A stretch of 64,000 nucleotides of DNA from positions 1 to 64,000 of the forward strand of contig NZ_QERF01000004.1 in assembly GCF_003260205.1 (NCBI RefSeq). Reading direction: 5' to 3'. How positions within the stretch are numbered: the first letter of the stretch is position 1; every line of letters begins with the position of its first letter. Source of the DNA: Winogradskyella tangerina. GTDB taxonomy: Bacteria > Bacteroidota > Bacteroidia > Flavobacteriales > Flavobacteriaceae. Positions 26,786 to 37,400 of the stretch are shown here, in pieces. A program made the translations under genes and the position numbers. The notes below the pieces were generated by a model. That model was not told the DNA's origin. It saw only the letters and a program-made list of their open reading frames with translations, and did not search any database.

Positions 26786-29700
26786 TTGAAAGGGTTCAGG
26801 CATTCGTTTTGCAGATTTGCTACAATCTGTTTTTTACTTTTGATGGCTTTAGCATGCTCATCTGGGCAACCTAGTCTTAATTCAAACTCTTGGAAAAGAC
26901 ATTATAAATACGCTCAAATTCAACTAGATAGCAATCGAACAGAACTAGCATTAAAGCATATGGAAAGAGCCTATTCCATATTGAATGCTTCTAATTCATC
27001 AAATAATAATCTTTGCGAAATTGCAGAAACCTTGGCCAAGACTTACGTTAAAACCAAGGAGAGAAAAAATGCCGCTAAGTATTTTGAACGCGCCATTGCC
27101 TGTCTCGACTTCAATCAACTAAATTCGGATGAGCATTATTCCAATTTATTGTATTTACAGGGTTTGAATTATAGGAGTATGGGCGATTATGAAAATGCGA
27201 TTCAGACCTTCAAAAAGCGCCTGAGAGTTTTAGAAAATTCTGTTGGAAAAGAAAATGATGATTATACCAAAACACTGAACGCCTTATCAATTTCACTTCG
27301 AAGAGATGGAAAGCTTTCTGAGGCTATAGAATACAACAAAAAGGCCATTGATATTGTAAAGACTATTTATGGCGAAAGCAGTACTGAGTATCTCAAAAAG
27401 CTCAATAGCCTGAGTATAATTTATTGGCGATTAGGTAGATACAAGGAAGGTTTCGATATTCAGAATGACTTATTAGAACACTATCCAGCACATGTTAGAG
27501 ATACGAGTTTCAATTATGCGAGTGCTCTTTTTACAATGTCCTTACTCTATAACGGCACAAATCAATATCAGGAAGAAATTAAGATGTTGAATCAGTTTAA
27601 AGATATTTTAAATAAGAATCCCAATTACCACAAATTTTTAATTAATGCGAATAATAATTTGGCGGTGGCCTATGATAACTTAGGGAATTATGAAAAATCA
27701 ATTCAAATTATTACGGAGGTTCTCAACAATACATCACCTGAAGAAATAGAATACCCAAAGCGACTTCAAAATTTGGCCTATTATCAGACTGAAATGGGAG
27801 ATTATGATAACGCATTACTCAATTATAATAAGGCCATTAAAGCTTACGAAAACCTCAATAAATCACAAAGTTCAGACTTCGCACAATTAATCGATGCTAA
27901 AGGTCAAATGCATCTTAAAAAGGGAGAATTCGTAGAAGCTGAACAACTATTTTTGAAGGCCTTAGAGCTGATGGATCAATTAGATGATATTAATCAAAGT
28001 CATTCTGAATACGGATTTTATTTAAACAACTACGCCCGATCTTTACTGGCCTTAGAACGATACGATGATGCAATAAATACGCTGAAAAGAGGGATAAAAC
28101 TATCGGAGGATAATTCAGTTCTGGACCCTATAAGATATTACAGAAAGCAACAAGATCTTGCAGAGGCCTACCTTAAAACCGGAAAATACGACGACGCATT
28201 ACAACTTCTAAAAAAATTTGAAAATGATATTGCCAATCGCCTTGGTAAAGACCATCAAGATTATGGTACTTATTTAAAGCAATTGGGTAAAGCCCAATTG
28301 TTGAATTCAAATCCGAGAAAGGCCTTAGAATACCTTAAAGAGCACAATACTATAACTATAAAACAAATAGACAAGATATTTAAGTTTCGGACAGAAAAAG
28401 AAAACAAGGAATTTATTAAAACACTGAAACCAGATTTTGATGAATTACAGGCATTGGCCCTCAACAATAGTGCATTAAGTGACGAGCTTATTGAAATTAA
28501 CCTGAACAACCAATTGCTATTAAAAAATTTATTACTCTCTCAATCTAAACAGATCATTGACGAATTATTAAAAACCTCTGATGCAGCTACAATTAGTAAG
28601 GTTTTAGCCTACAAGCAGCTTAGATCTGAAGTTTCAGGGATGATCAGTTCAGGTAAATCGAATAGCAGTCGACAGCTCGATAGTCTTAATGAAGAGCTTA
28701 ATAAAAGAGAGGCTGAATTGACCGCTATTTATTCAAAAGTAAACTCAAATAATAGCACCTTAGAAAATGACTGGAAATCATTAAAAAACCAGCTAAAACC
28801 TGAAGATATAGCCATTGAATTTTCGAGTTTTAAATCTTCAAAAAAAGAGGATCGAGGAGACACATATTACGTAGCATATCTTTATAAAAAAGATTGGGAA
28901 CGACCTAAAATGATAAGCCTCTTCAAAGAGCAAGAATTACTTGCTTCAATAAAAAATAAATCACCGAACGAACTCTACAAAACACGAGGGTCAAAAGGGA
29001 AAAGAATTACAGATTTCGAAAATATATTTACACTTGTTTGGAAACCATTGGAGTCCGAGTTAGAAAATGTTAATACTATTTATTTTTCACCAAGCGGAAT
29101 TCTAAATCAAATTCCTTTTGCAGCTTTGTCTACTGATGAAGGTAATAGGCTTATCGACCAATATAAGCTCATAAGATTGAGTAATACCGGAAAACTAAAA
29201 GAGCGCCAAAACTTCAACCTTCCAAACAATATTTATGTTTACGGTGGAATTGATTATAACTATGTTTCGACCGATAAAGAGCAAGAGGTATCACAATCTA
29301 ATATTGCCAATTTAGAAAGTTTCAAGGCTAGCAAATCAAGTAATAAGAAAGGAGATTTCTGGGAATTTTTACCTGGGTCGTTGACGGAGGTATCAGACTT
29401 GGCAAAGGATTTTGATAAAAAAGGTATTAATTATAAAAAAGTAGTAGGGGAGGAAGCCACTGAATCTGATTTTAAAAGTCTCGACGGAAATAGTCCGAAG
29501 GTAATTCATATTGCGACCCACGGATTCTTTTATGAGAATTTTGAAAAAACAAATGAAATCGCCTTGAATGGAGCAGAATTAAATCCTTATACCTATTCTG
29601 AAGATCCACTACTACGATCTGGATTAATATTTGCTGGCGGCAATTATGCTTGGAAAAATGGCTTTAATCCTTATGCAAAAGAAGATGGTATATTAACAGC

Positions 29701-30019
29701 CTTAGAAATTTCTAATCTCGATCTATCTAATACAGATCTGGTGGTTTTAAGTGCCTGCGAAACCGGTTTGGGAGATATAGATGGTAGTGAGGGTGTTTAT
29801 GGCCTTCAACGCGCATTTAAAATGGCCGGAGTAGATCTTATTATTATGAGTCTTTGGGAAGTGCCAGATACTGAAACTTCAGAATTTATGGCATTATTCT
29901 ATCAGTTTTGGGCAGACGGAATGGAGGTAAGAACAGCGTTTAGAAAGACCCAGCAGGCCATGGCACGCCGTTATGCAAAGCATCCGGAAAAATGGGCAGC
30001 TTTTGTTTTGTTTGAATAA
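26786..30019 (+). CDS. Lipoprotein TPR-CHAT protease
   Basis: 1077 aa. TTG start at 26786, the only start that gives the lipoprotein signal (LLLMALAC, C24). Residues about 40-540 are tandem tetratricopeptide repeats (for example GDYENAIQTFKKRL, GKLSEAIEYNKKAI), then a coiled region, and a CHAT (caspase-HetF-associated) protease domain at about 750-1077. Catalytic H912 (HIATHGF) and C991 (LSACETGLG) are intact. TPRs usually hold a partner or substrate and CHAT cleaves it, as in TPR-CHAT of type III-E CRISPR, but this protein is exported and membrane-anchored. A TRGSKG motif (R734) sits just before the CHAT core. Related to the CHAT gene at 42013. Confidence 0.93.
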   Translation: MKGFRHSFCRFATICFLLLMALACSSGQPSLNSNSWKRHYKYAQIQLDSNRTELALKHMERAYSILNASNSSNNNLCEIAETLAKTYVKTKERKNAAKYFERAIACLDFNQLNSDEHYSNLLYLQGLNYRSMGDYENAIQTFKKRLRVLENSVGKENDDYTKTLNALSISLRRDGKLSEAIEYNKKAIDIVKTIYGESSTEYLKKLNSLSIIYWRLGRYKEGFDIQNDLLEHYPAHVRDTSFNYASALFTMSLLYNGTNQYQEEIKMLNQFKDILNKNPNYHKFLINANNNLAVAYDNLGNYEKSIQIITEVLNNTSPEEIEYPKRLQNLAYYQTEMGDYDNALLNYNKAIKAYENLNKSQSSDFAQLIDAKGQMHLKKGEFVEAEQLFLKALELMDQLDDINQSHSEYGFYLNNYARSLLALERYDDAINTLKRGIKLSEDNSVLDPIRYYRKQQDLAEAYLKTGKYDDALQLLKKFENDIANRLGKDHQDYGTYLKQLGKAQLLNSNPRKALEYLKEHNTITIKQIDKIFKFRTEKENKEFIKTLKPDFDELQALALNNSALSDELIEINLNNQLLLKNLLLSQSKQIIDELLKTSDAATISKVLAYKQLRSEVSGMISSGKSNSSRQLDSLNEELNKREAELTAIYSKVNSNNSTLENDWKSLKNQLKPEDIAIEFSSFKSSKKEDRGDTYYVAYLYKKDWERPKMISLFKEQELLASIKNKSPNELYKTRGSKGKRITDFENIFTLVWKPLESELENVNTIYFSPSGILNQIPFAALSTDEGNRLIDQYKLIRLSNTGKLKERQNFNLPNNIYVYGGIDYNYVSTDKEQEVSQSNIANLESFKASKSSNKKGDFWEFLPGSLTEVSDLAKDFDKKGINYKKVVGEEATESDFKSLDGNSPKVIHIATHGFFYENFEKTNEIALNGAELNPYTYSEDPLLRSGLIFAGGNYAWKNGFNPYAKEDGILTALEISNLDLSNTDLVVLSACETGLGDIDGSEGVYGLQRAFKMAGVDLIIMSLWEVPDTETSEFMALFYQFWADGMEVRTAFRKTQQAMARRYAKHPEKWAAFVLFE

Positions 30020-30035
30020 GTAATTACCAGATTAA

Positions 30036-30488
30036 TTAGGATCTACTCTTACCCGTAATATCATCAACGTTTATCAGAAAGACGATCGGAATTTCCATAT
30101 TATAAATTTTACTTGAAAATTCACTGATGTAATCGAGATCTCTACGTTCTTTTCTAAGAACGATGTCTTTTATACCTAAAGAGAATTCGTGTAAATAAAG
30201 TTTAGCCGGTCCACCATCAATCTCATGATATTGCCCATGGGCTAAAACCGACTGCCATTTATTGTTTGTGTAGATTTCAGCAACGGCCAAAGAAATATTG
30301 GGTTGTTTTCGCATCGCATCAATTTTATGGCCATTCCCCGAATAACATATGATATAGCGTTCCTTCTCATTATAAAAATAAGTAATTGGAATGGTATAAG
30401 GGCGTTTGTTACTTATATACGACAAATAGCCGATATAGTTGTTTTTTAGTACTTCGGAGCACCTCTGAAAATCTAAACTTTTTATCAT
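30036..30488 (-). CDS. Pyridoxamine 5'-phosphate oxidase-like flavin-binding protein
   Basis: 150 aa split-barrel protein of the Pyridox_ox_2 / NimA-like group: RCSEVLKNNYIGYLSYISNKRPYTIPITYFY, then HKIDAMRKQPNISLAV and WQSVLAHGQYHEI. The family binds FMN or heme and includes nitroimidazole resistance proteins. Here it is divergent from a universal stress protein gene across an intergenic region with a 9-bp inverted repeat. Likely stress-related; substrate unknown. Its convergent neighbour is the CHAT gene, 16 bases away. Confidence 0.82.
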   Translation of the reverse strand: MIKSLDFQRCSEVLKNNYIGYLSYISNKRPYTIPITYFYNEKERYIICYSGNGHKIDAMRKQPNISLAVAEIYTNNKWQSVLAHGQYHEIDGGPAKLYLHEFSLGIKDIVLRKERRDLDYISEFSSKIYNMEIPIVFLINVDDITGKSRS

Positions 30489-30506
30489 AACTCAGGTATT
30501 TAAGTT

Positions 30507-30535
30507 AAAAGATACCAACTAAAAGCGTATCTTTT
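30507..30535. promoter_or_regulatory. Inverted repeat between divergent stress genes
   Basis: AAAAGATAC (30507-30515) and GTATCTTTT (30527-30535) are exact reverse complements with an 11-base spacer, 19 bases upstream of the flavin-protein start and 110 bases upstream of the stress-protein start. No T-tract, so an operator is more likely than a terminator. A second weak palindrome, TGACAATTATCA, is at 30584-30595. Confidence 0.45.
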
Positions 30536-30645
30536 AATGATATAAATCAGCTTTGGCTAGATATTATTACATTTATAAGGTGCTGACAATTATCATAAGC
30601 TTTTAATAATTCTTTTTTTAATTTCATAGAAAGAAGAAATGAATA

Positions 30646-31485
30646 ATGAAACGAATACTTCTACTTACCGATTTTTCAGAGAATTCAATAAATGCAATGA
30701 ACTACGCATTGAAATTATTCTATAACGACTTCTGTGATTTTCATGTCCTAAACGTACAGAATTCATTGAGTTACACATCAGATGATCTTATGGCAAGTCG
30801 AGCCGGTGAAAGTCTTTATGAAGTTTTAATCTTAGAGAACAAAACAAAGCTTGACAGGATTGTTGAGCAACTCAAACTTAATGCTAACGAAAGGTTGCAC
30901 ACTTTTAAGGCTGTTGTAGATTACGACTTATTTATTGATGCCGTTAACCAAAATATCGAAAAGGAAAATATTGAGTACGTCGTTATGGGCACCAATGGAG
31001 CGTCCAACTTAAGAGAAGCTATAATGGGCAGTAATGCCTTAAAGATTTTACGATACGTCGATTGTAACACTTTGGTGGTTCCGGAAGGATATAAATTTAG
31101 AAAGCCAGAAAATATTGTCTTGGCTTTAGATACCGATGACTACGCCGATCATAAAACGGTAGTTGATATTATGGAACTCATTACTAAATTGGGTGCATTT
31201 ATCAATGTGGTTAGGTTTGTCTCGACAGAGAATAATATTCAATCCAAGATTAATCTCGATAAAGAGTTATTGCTAGAACTTATCAACGAGAACAAGTTTA
31301 CCTATAAGACAGTTACTAATGTGCCTCTATCGAATGTTTTAGTCGATGAAGACCTTTCAAAAAATGCAGATATGATTACACTAGTTGGTCAGTTTAAAGG
31401 GTTTTTCGAACGGCTATTTAGTGATTCGAGTAAAACGAAAATCAGTAAGAACTTAATACTGCCCTTAATGATCTTTCATCATTAA
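30646..31485 (+). CDS. Universal stress protein, two Usp domains
   Basis: 279 aa. The first Usp domain has RILLLTDFSENSINAMNYALKL and VVMGTNGASNLREAIMGSNALKIL (the G-2X-G-9X-G-type nucleotide-binding region is only partly kept). A second, more diverged domain starts at about 160 with NIVLALDTDDY. Tandem Usp proteins are common in Bacteroidota and respond to redox and envelope stress. Directly precedes the lipoprotein-CHASE2-caspase operon by 106 bases. Confidence 0.88.
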   Translation: MKRILLLTDFSENSINAMNYALKLFYNDFCDFHVLNVQNSLSYTSDDLMASRAGESLYEVLILENKTKLDRIVEQLKLNANERLHTFKAVVDYDLFIDAVNQNIEKENIEYVVMGTNGASNLREAIMGSNALKILRYVDCNTLVVPEGYKFRKPENIVLALDTDDYADHKTVVDIMELITKLGAFINVVRFVSTENNIQSKINLDKELLLELINENKFTYKTVTNVPLSNVLVDEDLSKNADMITLVGQFKGFFERLFSDSSKTKISKNLILPLMIFHH

Positions 31486-31591
31486 TTCAACCTGTTTAAA
31501 GGCATTTAGAACGACTTTTTTGTTAGTAGTATTTAATTTTCAGCATTGGTTAAAATTAAATTTATAAATTACAAATCCTAACGTACATCAT

Positions 31592-32491
31592 ATGAAAAAA
31601 GTAGTTCCACTGTTTTTAGTCTTTCTCTTGTGTTCTTGTAAAGTTCATCAAAGGTCTAACATCCAATCTAACGAAGAGTTTGTTGTAGAAATGAAACGTC
31701 CTGATACTAGAGGTGGTCTTATTGAGACTGTCCTTCAAGGGGTCTTTTTTGGAGCTCAGTATTTGGCAGATAAAACTTCAGAATCATTGGTTAGCACATA
31801 TTCGCAATCGCTCTCAATAAATAACTATTATAATACTGATTTAGGTGAGGTTGAGAAAACCTATAAAGAAATTCATATTAAAAAGTATTCTAAGCCAAGC
31901 AGTCCAGAAAAAAAGGCACAAATGGAATCTTTTGTAAAAAATGATTTTAGTGCCTTGCCAAAATCTAGAGGTAATACGGCTGCGTTAAATGTTGAAGACG
32001 TCATTAGATTAGAAGAAGATGATATGCTTAATTTTTTTGCTGTTGTTGAAATAATAAGTGATCCTCAGAATCCTGGTATTTCCAGATTAAGCTTCAAAGA
32101 ATTGAGAATTTTCTTTTCAAAAACGAAGGTGTATACAGATGAAGACTTAAATGCTAAGATTTCTATTTCAATTGAAGGGCAGTGGAGAGGTGATGATGGT
32201 ACGCCTCTAAGTGCTACCTTAATCGAACAAGAGTATGATTTCAAAAATCTGAAATATGGCGCAGGTAACTTAATTGAAAAACCAATTCTTTCGCCTTGGT
32301 ATTATGATATTCCAATAACTACGCAATTGGAGGACAATGACAATTATGGAGTTGTAAAAGTTAATGTTCGACTCGAAGAATACGAAGGGAATAAGAGCAA
32401 GTATATCAATAAATTGCCGAGTATGCTTAGTGATAATAAGGACGCCATCATTTCGGATGGAGCAAGCGCAATAGAAAAAATTTCAAACTAA
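31592..32491 (+). CDS. Lipoprotein of the caspase operon, unknown function
   Basis: 299 aa. Short leader with FLLCSCK (C14 or C16 lipidated). I recognise no domain; the predicted secondary structure is mixed with a beta-rich C-terminal half (SISIEGQWRGDDGT, IPITTQLEDNDNYGVVKVNVRL). A TRGG motif (R40-G41) lies close to the lipid anchor. First gene of a four-gene operon: its TAA is followed at once by the TTG start of the CHASE2 gene. Likely an anchored partner of the sensor or caspase. Confidence 0.75.
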   Translation: MKKVVPLFLVFLLCSCKVHQRSNIQSNEEFVVEMKRPDTRGGLIETVLQGVFFGAQYLADKTSESLVSTYSQSLSINNYYNTDLGEVEKTYKEIHIKKYSKPSSPEKKAQMESFVKNDFSALPKSRGNTAALNVEDVIRLEEDDMLNFFAVVEIISDPQNPGISRLSFKELRIFFSKTKVYTDEDLNAKISISIEGQWRGDDGTPLSATLIEQEYDFKNLKYGAGNLIEKPILSPWYYDIPITTQLEDNDNYGVVKVNVRLEEYEGNKSKYINKLPSMLSDNKDAIISDGASAIEKISN

Positions 32492-33661
32492 TTGAATAAG
32501 AAGCCTGTCAATAAGATCTTGTATCGCGATGCATTTCTGTGCACAGTTATGACCTTTTTAGTTGCTGGGTTCTTATACTATGCTTTTGTGAATCTATCTG
32601 TTTTAGATCCGTTTGAAAAGGCTTTCAAGGATTTCAAGTTTACAGATATTTTTTATTCCAAACGAATTAATAAAACACAGCGAAACGATAAGATCATTCT
32701 GGTTAACATAAAGCATGCAGATCGCTTTCAGCTCGCAGAACTGATTAATAAGATCAATTCGTTCGAGCCAAGTGCGATAGGCTTAGACATTATTTTTCAG
32801 GAAAGAAGATTAGAGTTTACAGACTCCATACTTCAAGCTGCGCTGTCGTCAAATAAGAAGATAGTTACTGCTTATTACCATGAGAAAGATTCTATCGTTA
32901 ATAACCACAGTTATTTTCAAATTAAAGGCGAAACGAAAGGTTATATTAATTTAAATCTTGAAGGTCAAAATTCTGTGATACGAGATTTTCTTGGTGTAAA
33001 AGAGCAAAATGATCAAGAATTCGCATTTGCCACCCAATTGGCTTTAAAAGCAGGCTTCATAGACGAAGACTATGCCCTAAAAGAATTAACAAAGCCTATT
33101 CCAATTAATTATATTGGGAACAAAGATGTTTTCCTAAATTTTGAAATTGAAGAAGTATTAAATTCTGAACAGATTCCTGCATTTAAAAATGCTGTAATTA
33201 TCCTCGGTTATTTAGGCGAAGGCGATGAAAAATATGATATTGAAGATAAACACTTTACACCTTTGAATGCTGAATGGGTCGGTAGAGCAGTACCCGATAC
33301 ATTTGGTGTAGTGATACATGCCAATATACTCAATATGCTATCTAAACAGAGTTTAATTTATCGCGTCTCTAAGTTTACTACCTATTTGTTGGCGTTTATC
33401 ATTTGCTTCTTTACCATATTTTTCTCCATGAAGCTTTATGTAAAAAATAGTTTTGTGTTTGACGTATCAGAAAAGATCATTCAATTGCTTATTTCTGTGC
33501 TTTTACTGTATTTGGCTTTATTGTTGTTACAGGCTAATATATATCTTAGTGTGGTGCCGATTATATTACTGCCTATTCTAGGCGTGGAGATGATAGATTA
33601 CTATGAGCACCTGGTAAAATATTTAAACAATAAATTCAATTGGGAAAGTCATTTATTATAA
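32492..33661 (+). CDS. CHASE2-domain membrane sensor without output domain
   Basis: 389 aa. One N-terminal span (about 14-35), an extracytoplasmic CHASE2 domain (about 45-285, with IILVNIKHADR, AIGLDIIFQE, VIHANILNML), then three C-terminal spans (about 297-318, 332-350 and 352-372). In known CHASE2 proteins a cyclase, kinase or phosphatase follows the spans; here only a 15-residue tail does. It starts with TTG directly after the previous stop (TAATTG), so translation is coupled. It may sense an envelope signal and pass it to the periplasmic caspase or to the small protein encoded next. Confidence 0.85.
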   Translation: MNKKPVNKILYRDAFLCTVMTFLVAGFLYYAFVNLSVLDPFEKAFKDFKFTDIFYSKRINKTQRNDKIILVNIKHADRFQLAELINKINSFEPSAIGLDIIFQERRLEFTDSILQAALSSNKKIVTAYYHEKDSIVNNHSYFQIKGETKGYINLNLEGQNSVIRDFLGVKEQNDQEFAFATQLALKAGFIDEDYALKELTKPIPINYIGNKDVFLNFEIEEVLNSEQIPAFKNAVIILGYLGEGDEKYDIEDKHFTPLNAEWVGRAVPDTFGVVIHANILNMLSKQSLIYRVSKFTTYLLAFIICFFTIFFSMKLYVKNSFVFDVSEKIIQLLISVLLLYLALLLLQANIYLSVVPIILLPILGVEMIDYYEHLVKYLNNKFNWESHLL

Positions 33662-34416
33662 TACTATTCTGCTTTTTAGGACTTGGTTTACAAGCTCAAG
33701 ATAGTCTATGTGTGTTTAAGACATCACCCGGCGTTATTGGTAAATTAAACGGTAAAAAAAGGCCTTTGCAAAAAGGAGACTTTTTAAATGATAAAAGTGC
33801 CGTCTATGTTACCGCGCCTTCAGATATTACACTAATCAATGCTGAGGGTGATGCATTTAATATTAAAAATGTCGGAACTTATTCTTACCCAAATCTATTG
33901 AAATATAAGGCTATTGAGGATCAAAAATCACTGACTTCAAAATATTTTAAACTTATCTGGGATGAACTTCTAAAGCGCGATTCTGGTAAAACAATAATCG
34001 GTGGTGTATTTAGAGGTGATGTTCTAATGGAATTCCCAGGAGATAGTACTAAAACTGCAAGTTCTAAACTCAAATTTAGCTGGCAAATTGAAAGTGATAC
34101 TACGCAATATTTTGTGTTTATTAAAGATGTGGCGAACGATGCTATTCACAAATTTGCTACTAATGGAAATGAACTTGTCTTATATAAGGACAATCCAATT
34201 TTTGCCGAAAGTGACACATTTGAATGGGCAGTTTCGACTTCAGAATTCCCCAACCTAAAAAACATTCCGTTTTATACATTTTCTTTAATTGAACGTTCAG
34301 AATACGAAGAACTCAAGTCAAGTTATTCAGATTTGATAACTGATCTTAGGGCACTTGGTTTATCAGATTCTGAGGTAGAGGATACCCTTTGCCAAACCTA
34401 CGGTTTTTGTAAATAG
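33640..34416 (+). CDS. Exported protein of the caspase operon, FecR-like N-terminal part (tentative)
   Basis: 258 aa. TTG start at 33640, inside the end of the CHASE2 gene (22-base overlap); a signal peptide follows (IIILFCFLGLGLQAQ). Residues about 35-75 (GKLNGKKRPLQKGDFLNDKSA, DITLINAEGDAF) look like the beta-strand pattern of FecR-type domains, which often accompany CHASE2 genes. The C-terminal part is alpha-helical and holds three Cys overall (C25 region and CQTYGFC at the end). No enzyme motif seen. Function unknown. Confidence 0.65.
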   Translation: MGKSFIIILFCFLGLGLQAQDSLCVFKTSPGVIGKLNGKKRPLQKGDFLNDKSAVYVTAPSDITLINAEGDAFNIKNVGTYSYPNLLKYKAIEDQKSLTSKYFKLIWDELLKRDSGKTIIGGVFRGDVLMEFPGDSTKTASSKLKFSWQIESDTTQYFVFIKDVANDAIHKFATNGNELVLYKDNPIFAESDTFEWAVSTSEFPNLKNIPFYTFSLIERSEYEELKSSYSDLITDLRALGLSDSEVEDTLCQTYGFCK

Positions 34417-34424
34417 CTACAATA

Positions 34425-37400
34425 ATGTCAAGATATATTACTGTATTTTTTTTAATTCTATTTTACGCTTCAAAAGCGACAGCTCAAGACAATTTTTTAG
34501 AACTGCCAGAGCAAATTTATGTTTCGGTACTAAGTGATGATAATAAGACTCTCGCTGTTGCTTCCAAGAGGTCTGTGTATTTACTTAATATCGAAAAAAT
34601 GACTTTGGAGAATACCATTAATGTCATTAAGGATCGAAAGAGCCACTCGGCTATTCATAATATACAGTTCCGAAAGGAGGATAACTTTCTGGTGGTTAAG
34701 ACTTTTGAACTTGAAGAGTTCGACTCACGTTATGAAAATGAAGATCTTTCAAAGGATATTAACTACATCTATGATCTCAGAAATAATTCATTAGTTGATA
34801 CCTATTCGGCCTTGACTTTCAAATCCGGAAAAATTACCGCATTTAATGAACTTAAGAAAGATATATTTTACGGGGATAACGACAATAGTTTCTTAGAATT
34901 AAAGGAAAATATGTCGTTATACATCAATGATACCTTATTAAATAAGGAACAGTATGATGAATGGGTTGAGTTTATACAATTCATGAAAAACTCGGAAAGT
35001 GCGAGTATAAGAAATGATGAAGGCATAGCCATTGAAGTCAGAGGTAAGATCAGGCACCTTAAAACATTCAACAATGATCAAAAGTTAGCCATCGTTTATT
35101 TTGATAGCATTATCGATGATCAAAATCATTACAAACTCGAAATTCGAAATACTTCAACCTTAAGTTTGATAGCTGAAAAAGACTATAAAACACCTCGAAT
35201 TATTAGTGAAATCGAATTTGCTGAGGATGATCAGTATTTTGTTTTATTTGAAGATAAAATATCGCCAGATTACTACAAGAAGCAGTCTAAGACTTCTAAA
35301 TTCTGGGAGAATTTCCGGCCAGATGTAAAAGTAACTTTTTTAAGCTCGAAGGATCTGAGTAAACCAGACGCGATTGTTGATGTCGATAAAGAAGATTTCA
35401 TTGTTGATAACGGAACGTTCTGGGTTATTGAAGATGACAACATCGCCAATTATCAATATGAAACAAACAAAGTCTTAAGCAACATCTATACTTTAGATTT
35501 TGAGTTTCACAGAACCAGAGGATTCTATAAAATTAATGAAAATGAATGCCTTATAATTGGAAGTGCCAAAGACAAACAAGAGAAAGATTACATTACCAAA
35601 AATGGAGTGATCAAATATTCCCTTCAGGACACAAAACTATATAATCAAATCGCCGCAGTTAAAAGCGTTGACACACTTTACAATACCTTTTCACCATTTC
35701 TTCAAAATAATGATTTTAAGGGAGATGAAATTCAATTTAGTGGTGATAATTCTGTGTTTATGGCGTCGACGAACTCTCAAGATGAATTTCAATTGTGGTC
35801 ATTAAAAGCACGTAAAAAATTACACGATATAGATCTAAAAATTAGTTCGAAAGCACATCTCGATGCAAATGGAGAAGCGGTTTTAATTTTTTCAAGACCC
35901 GATAATATGATAAATGGGTTTTTATTACGAAAATTAGATATAACTACAGGTGAAATTACAAGTTCGGAGCACACTATTTCAGATGGTAAAAATCCCATGT
36001 TTGCCGATTTTTATCACAACTATGAAGGATCAAAATGGATAGGAATAGATGAGCATACGGTTTGGTTGGTCGACACAGAATCATTGACTTTTGAAAAGAT
36101 CTGGGATGATAAATTTGAGTCAGGATATGTGTATGATTACAATCTTGTTTATGCCGATGAAAAAACTGTTTATTTCAAAGGAACGGCCTACAGTAGAATT
36201 GCCAAAAGAAAAATACAAGGTGTTTGGGCCTACGATATTGCCACCAATACCATTGAAAAATTCGATATATATACAGATAAGCGTAATGTGTTTCGCTATG
36301 GAAATAGGCTATTATCTTATGATGAACAAGGGCATTATATTCATAATTTGAAGACTTCTGAAATTGAACACCAATCCAATGTAAATCCTGCACATATTTA
36401 TAATGTGATCAATCACAAAAACACTTCGTATTTACTGTTAGGAGATGGTCAGCAATATTCTCAAGACCTGAAGGTACTCGAGTTGGATAACAATACCAAC
36501 GATGAGAAAAACGATTTTATATTAAAGATTCGCTATCAGGATTATTCGAGTTTTAAACACTTTTTTGCAATTGAGGAAGGACTTGTGTATATGGATAATG
36601 AATGGAATATGCAGCTTTACAGTCCAGAATTGCAATACACAAGCAAATGGAAACAAAATTCAAAAGCAAAACATTTTGGAACAATTAACATAGATCCGAC
36701 TGGTAGTTTGATATTTGATGGTAACTATACACTCAATCTAAAAAGTCTCGAATTTCAAGAAATTGAGCTTAACCCAAATATCCATGACGCCGCTGGGTTC
36801 TTCTTATCACCTTACGATAGTCAGTCGCAGCTCATGTTCGTAAGATCGTATGGATTTAGTGATAATAATGGTAATGCCTATGTACAATGTAAATTGGTGA
36901 AGAATAATGGTACAAAGGATATTCTTTGGACAAGCAATAAAATAACAGATAAAGATATTGTTAGCTTCACCAATGTATTGGTCTCAAAGAATAAAAAGTT
37001 CGCGATCCTGTATAAAGATTCTTATCTCAATCATTATTATGTTCTCGATATTGAAAAGCAAGAACTCTCAAAACGCAAGTTGCCATTCAAAGAGCGTTTT
37101 CTGAGTGATCGGTGTTTTATAATGGGCGATTCCAAACTGTATGTATACGATCCTGGAGCCATGTCTGATATCGATTCAAAATCGAAAACCTATGTTTATG
37201 ACATAGCTACGGGCAAACTCGTTACAACTCTTAAGGAAATTCAGATTACAGATGAATTTTCTGGCGGCCAATTACTATACATTAATTGGGAAACTGGCTA
37301 CAATGCCTTTTATCTTGGTCGTTTGAAGGCTAATAAATTGAAAGAAGATTTTGATTATAATTCTTATAGTATAGGAAATAGTAGTTTTTACGATGCGCCT

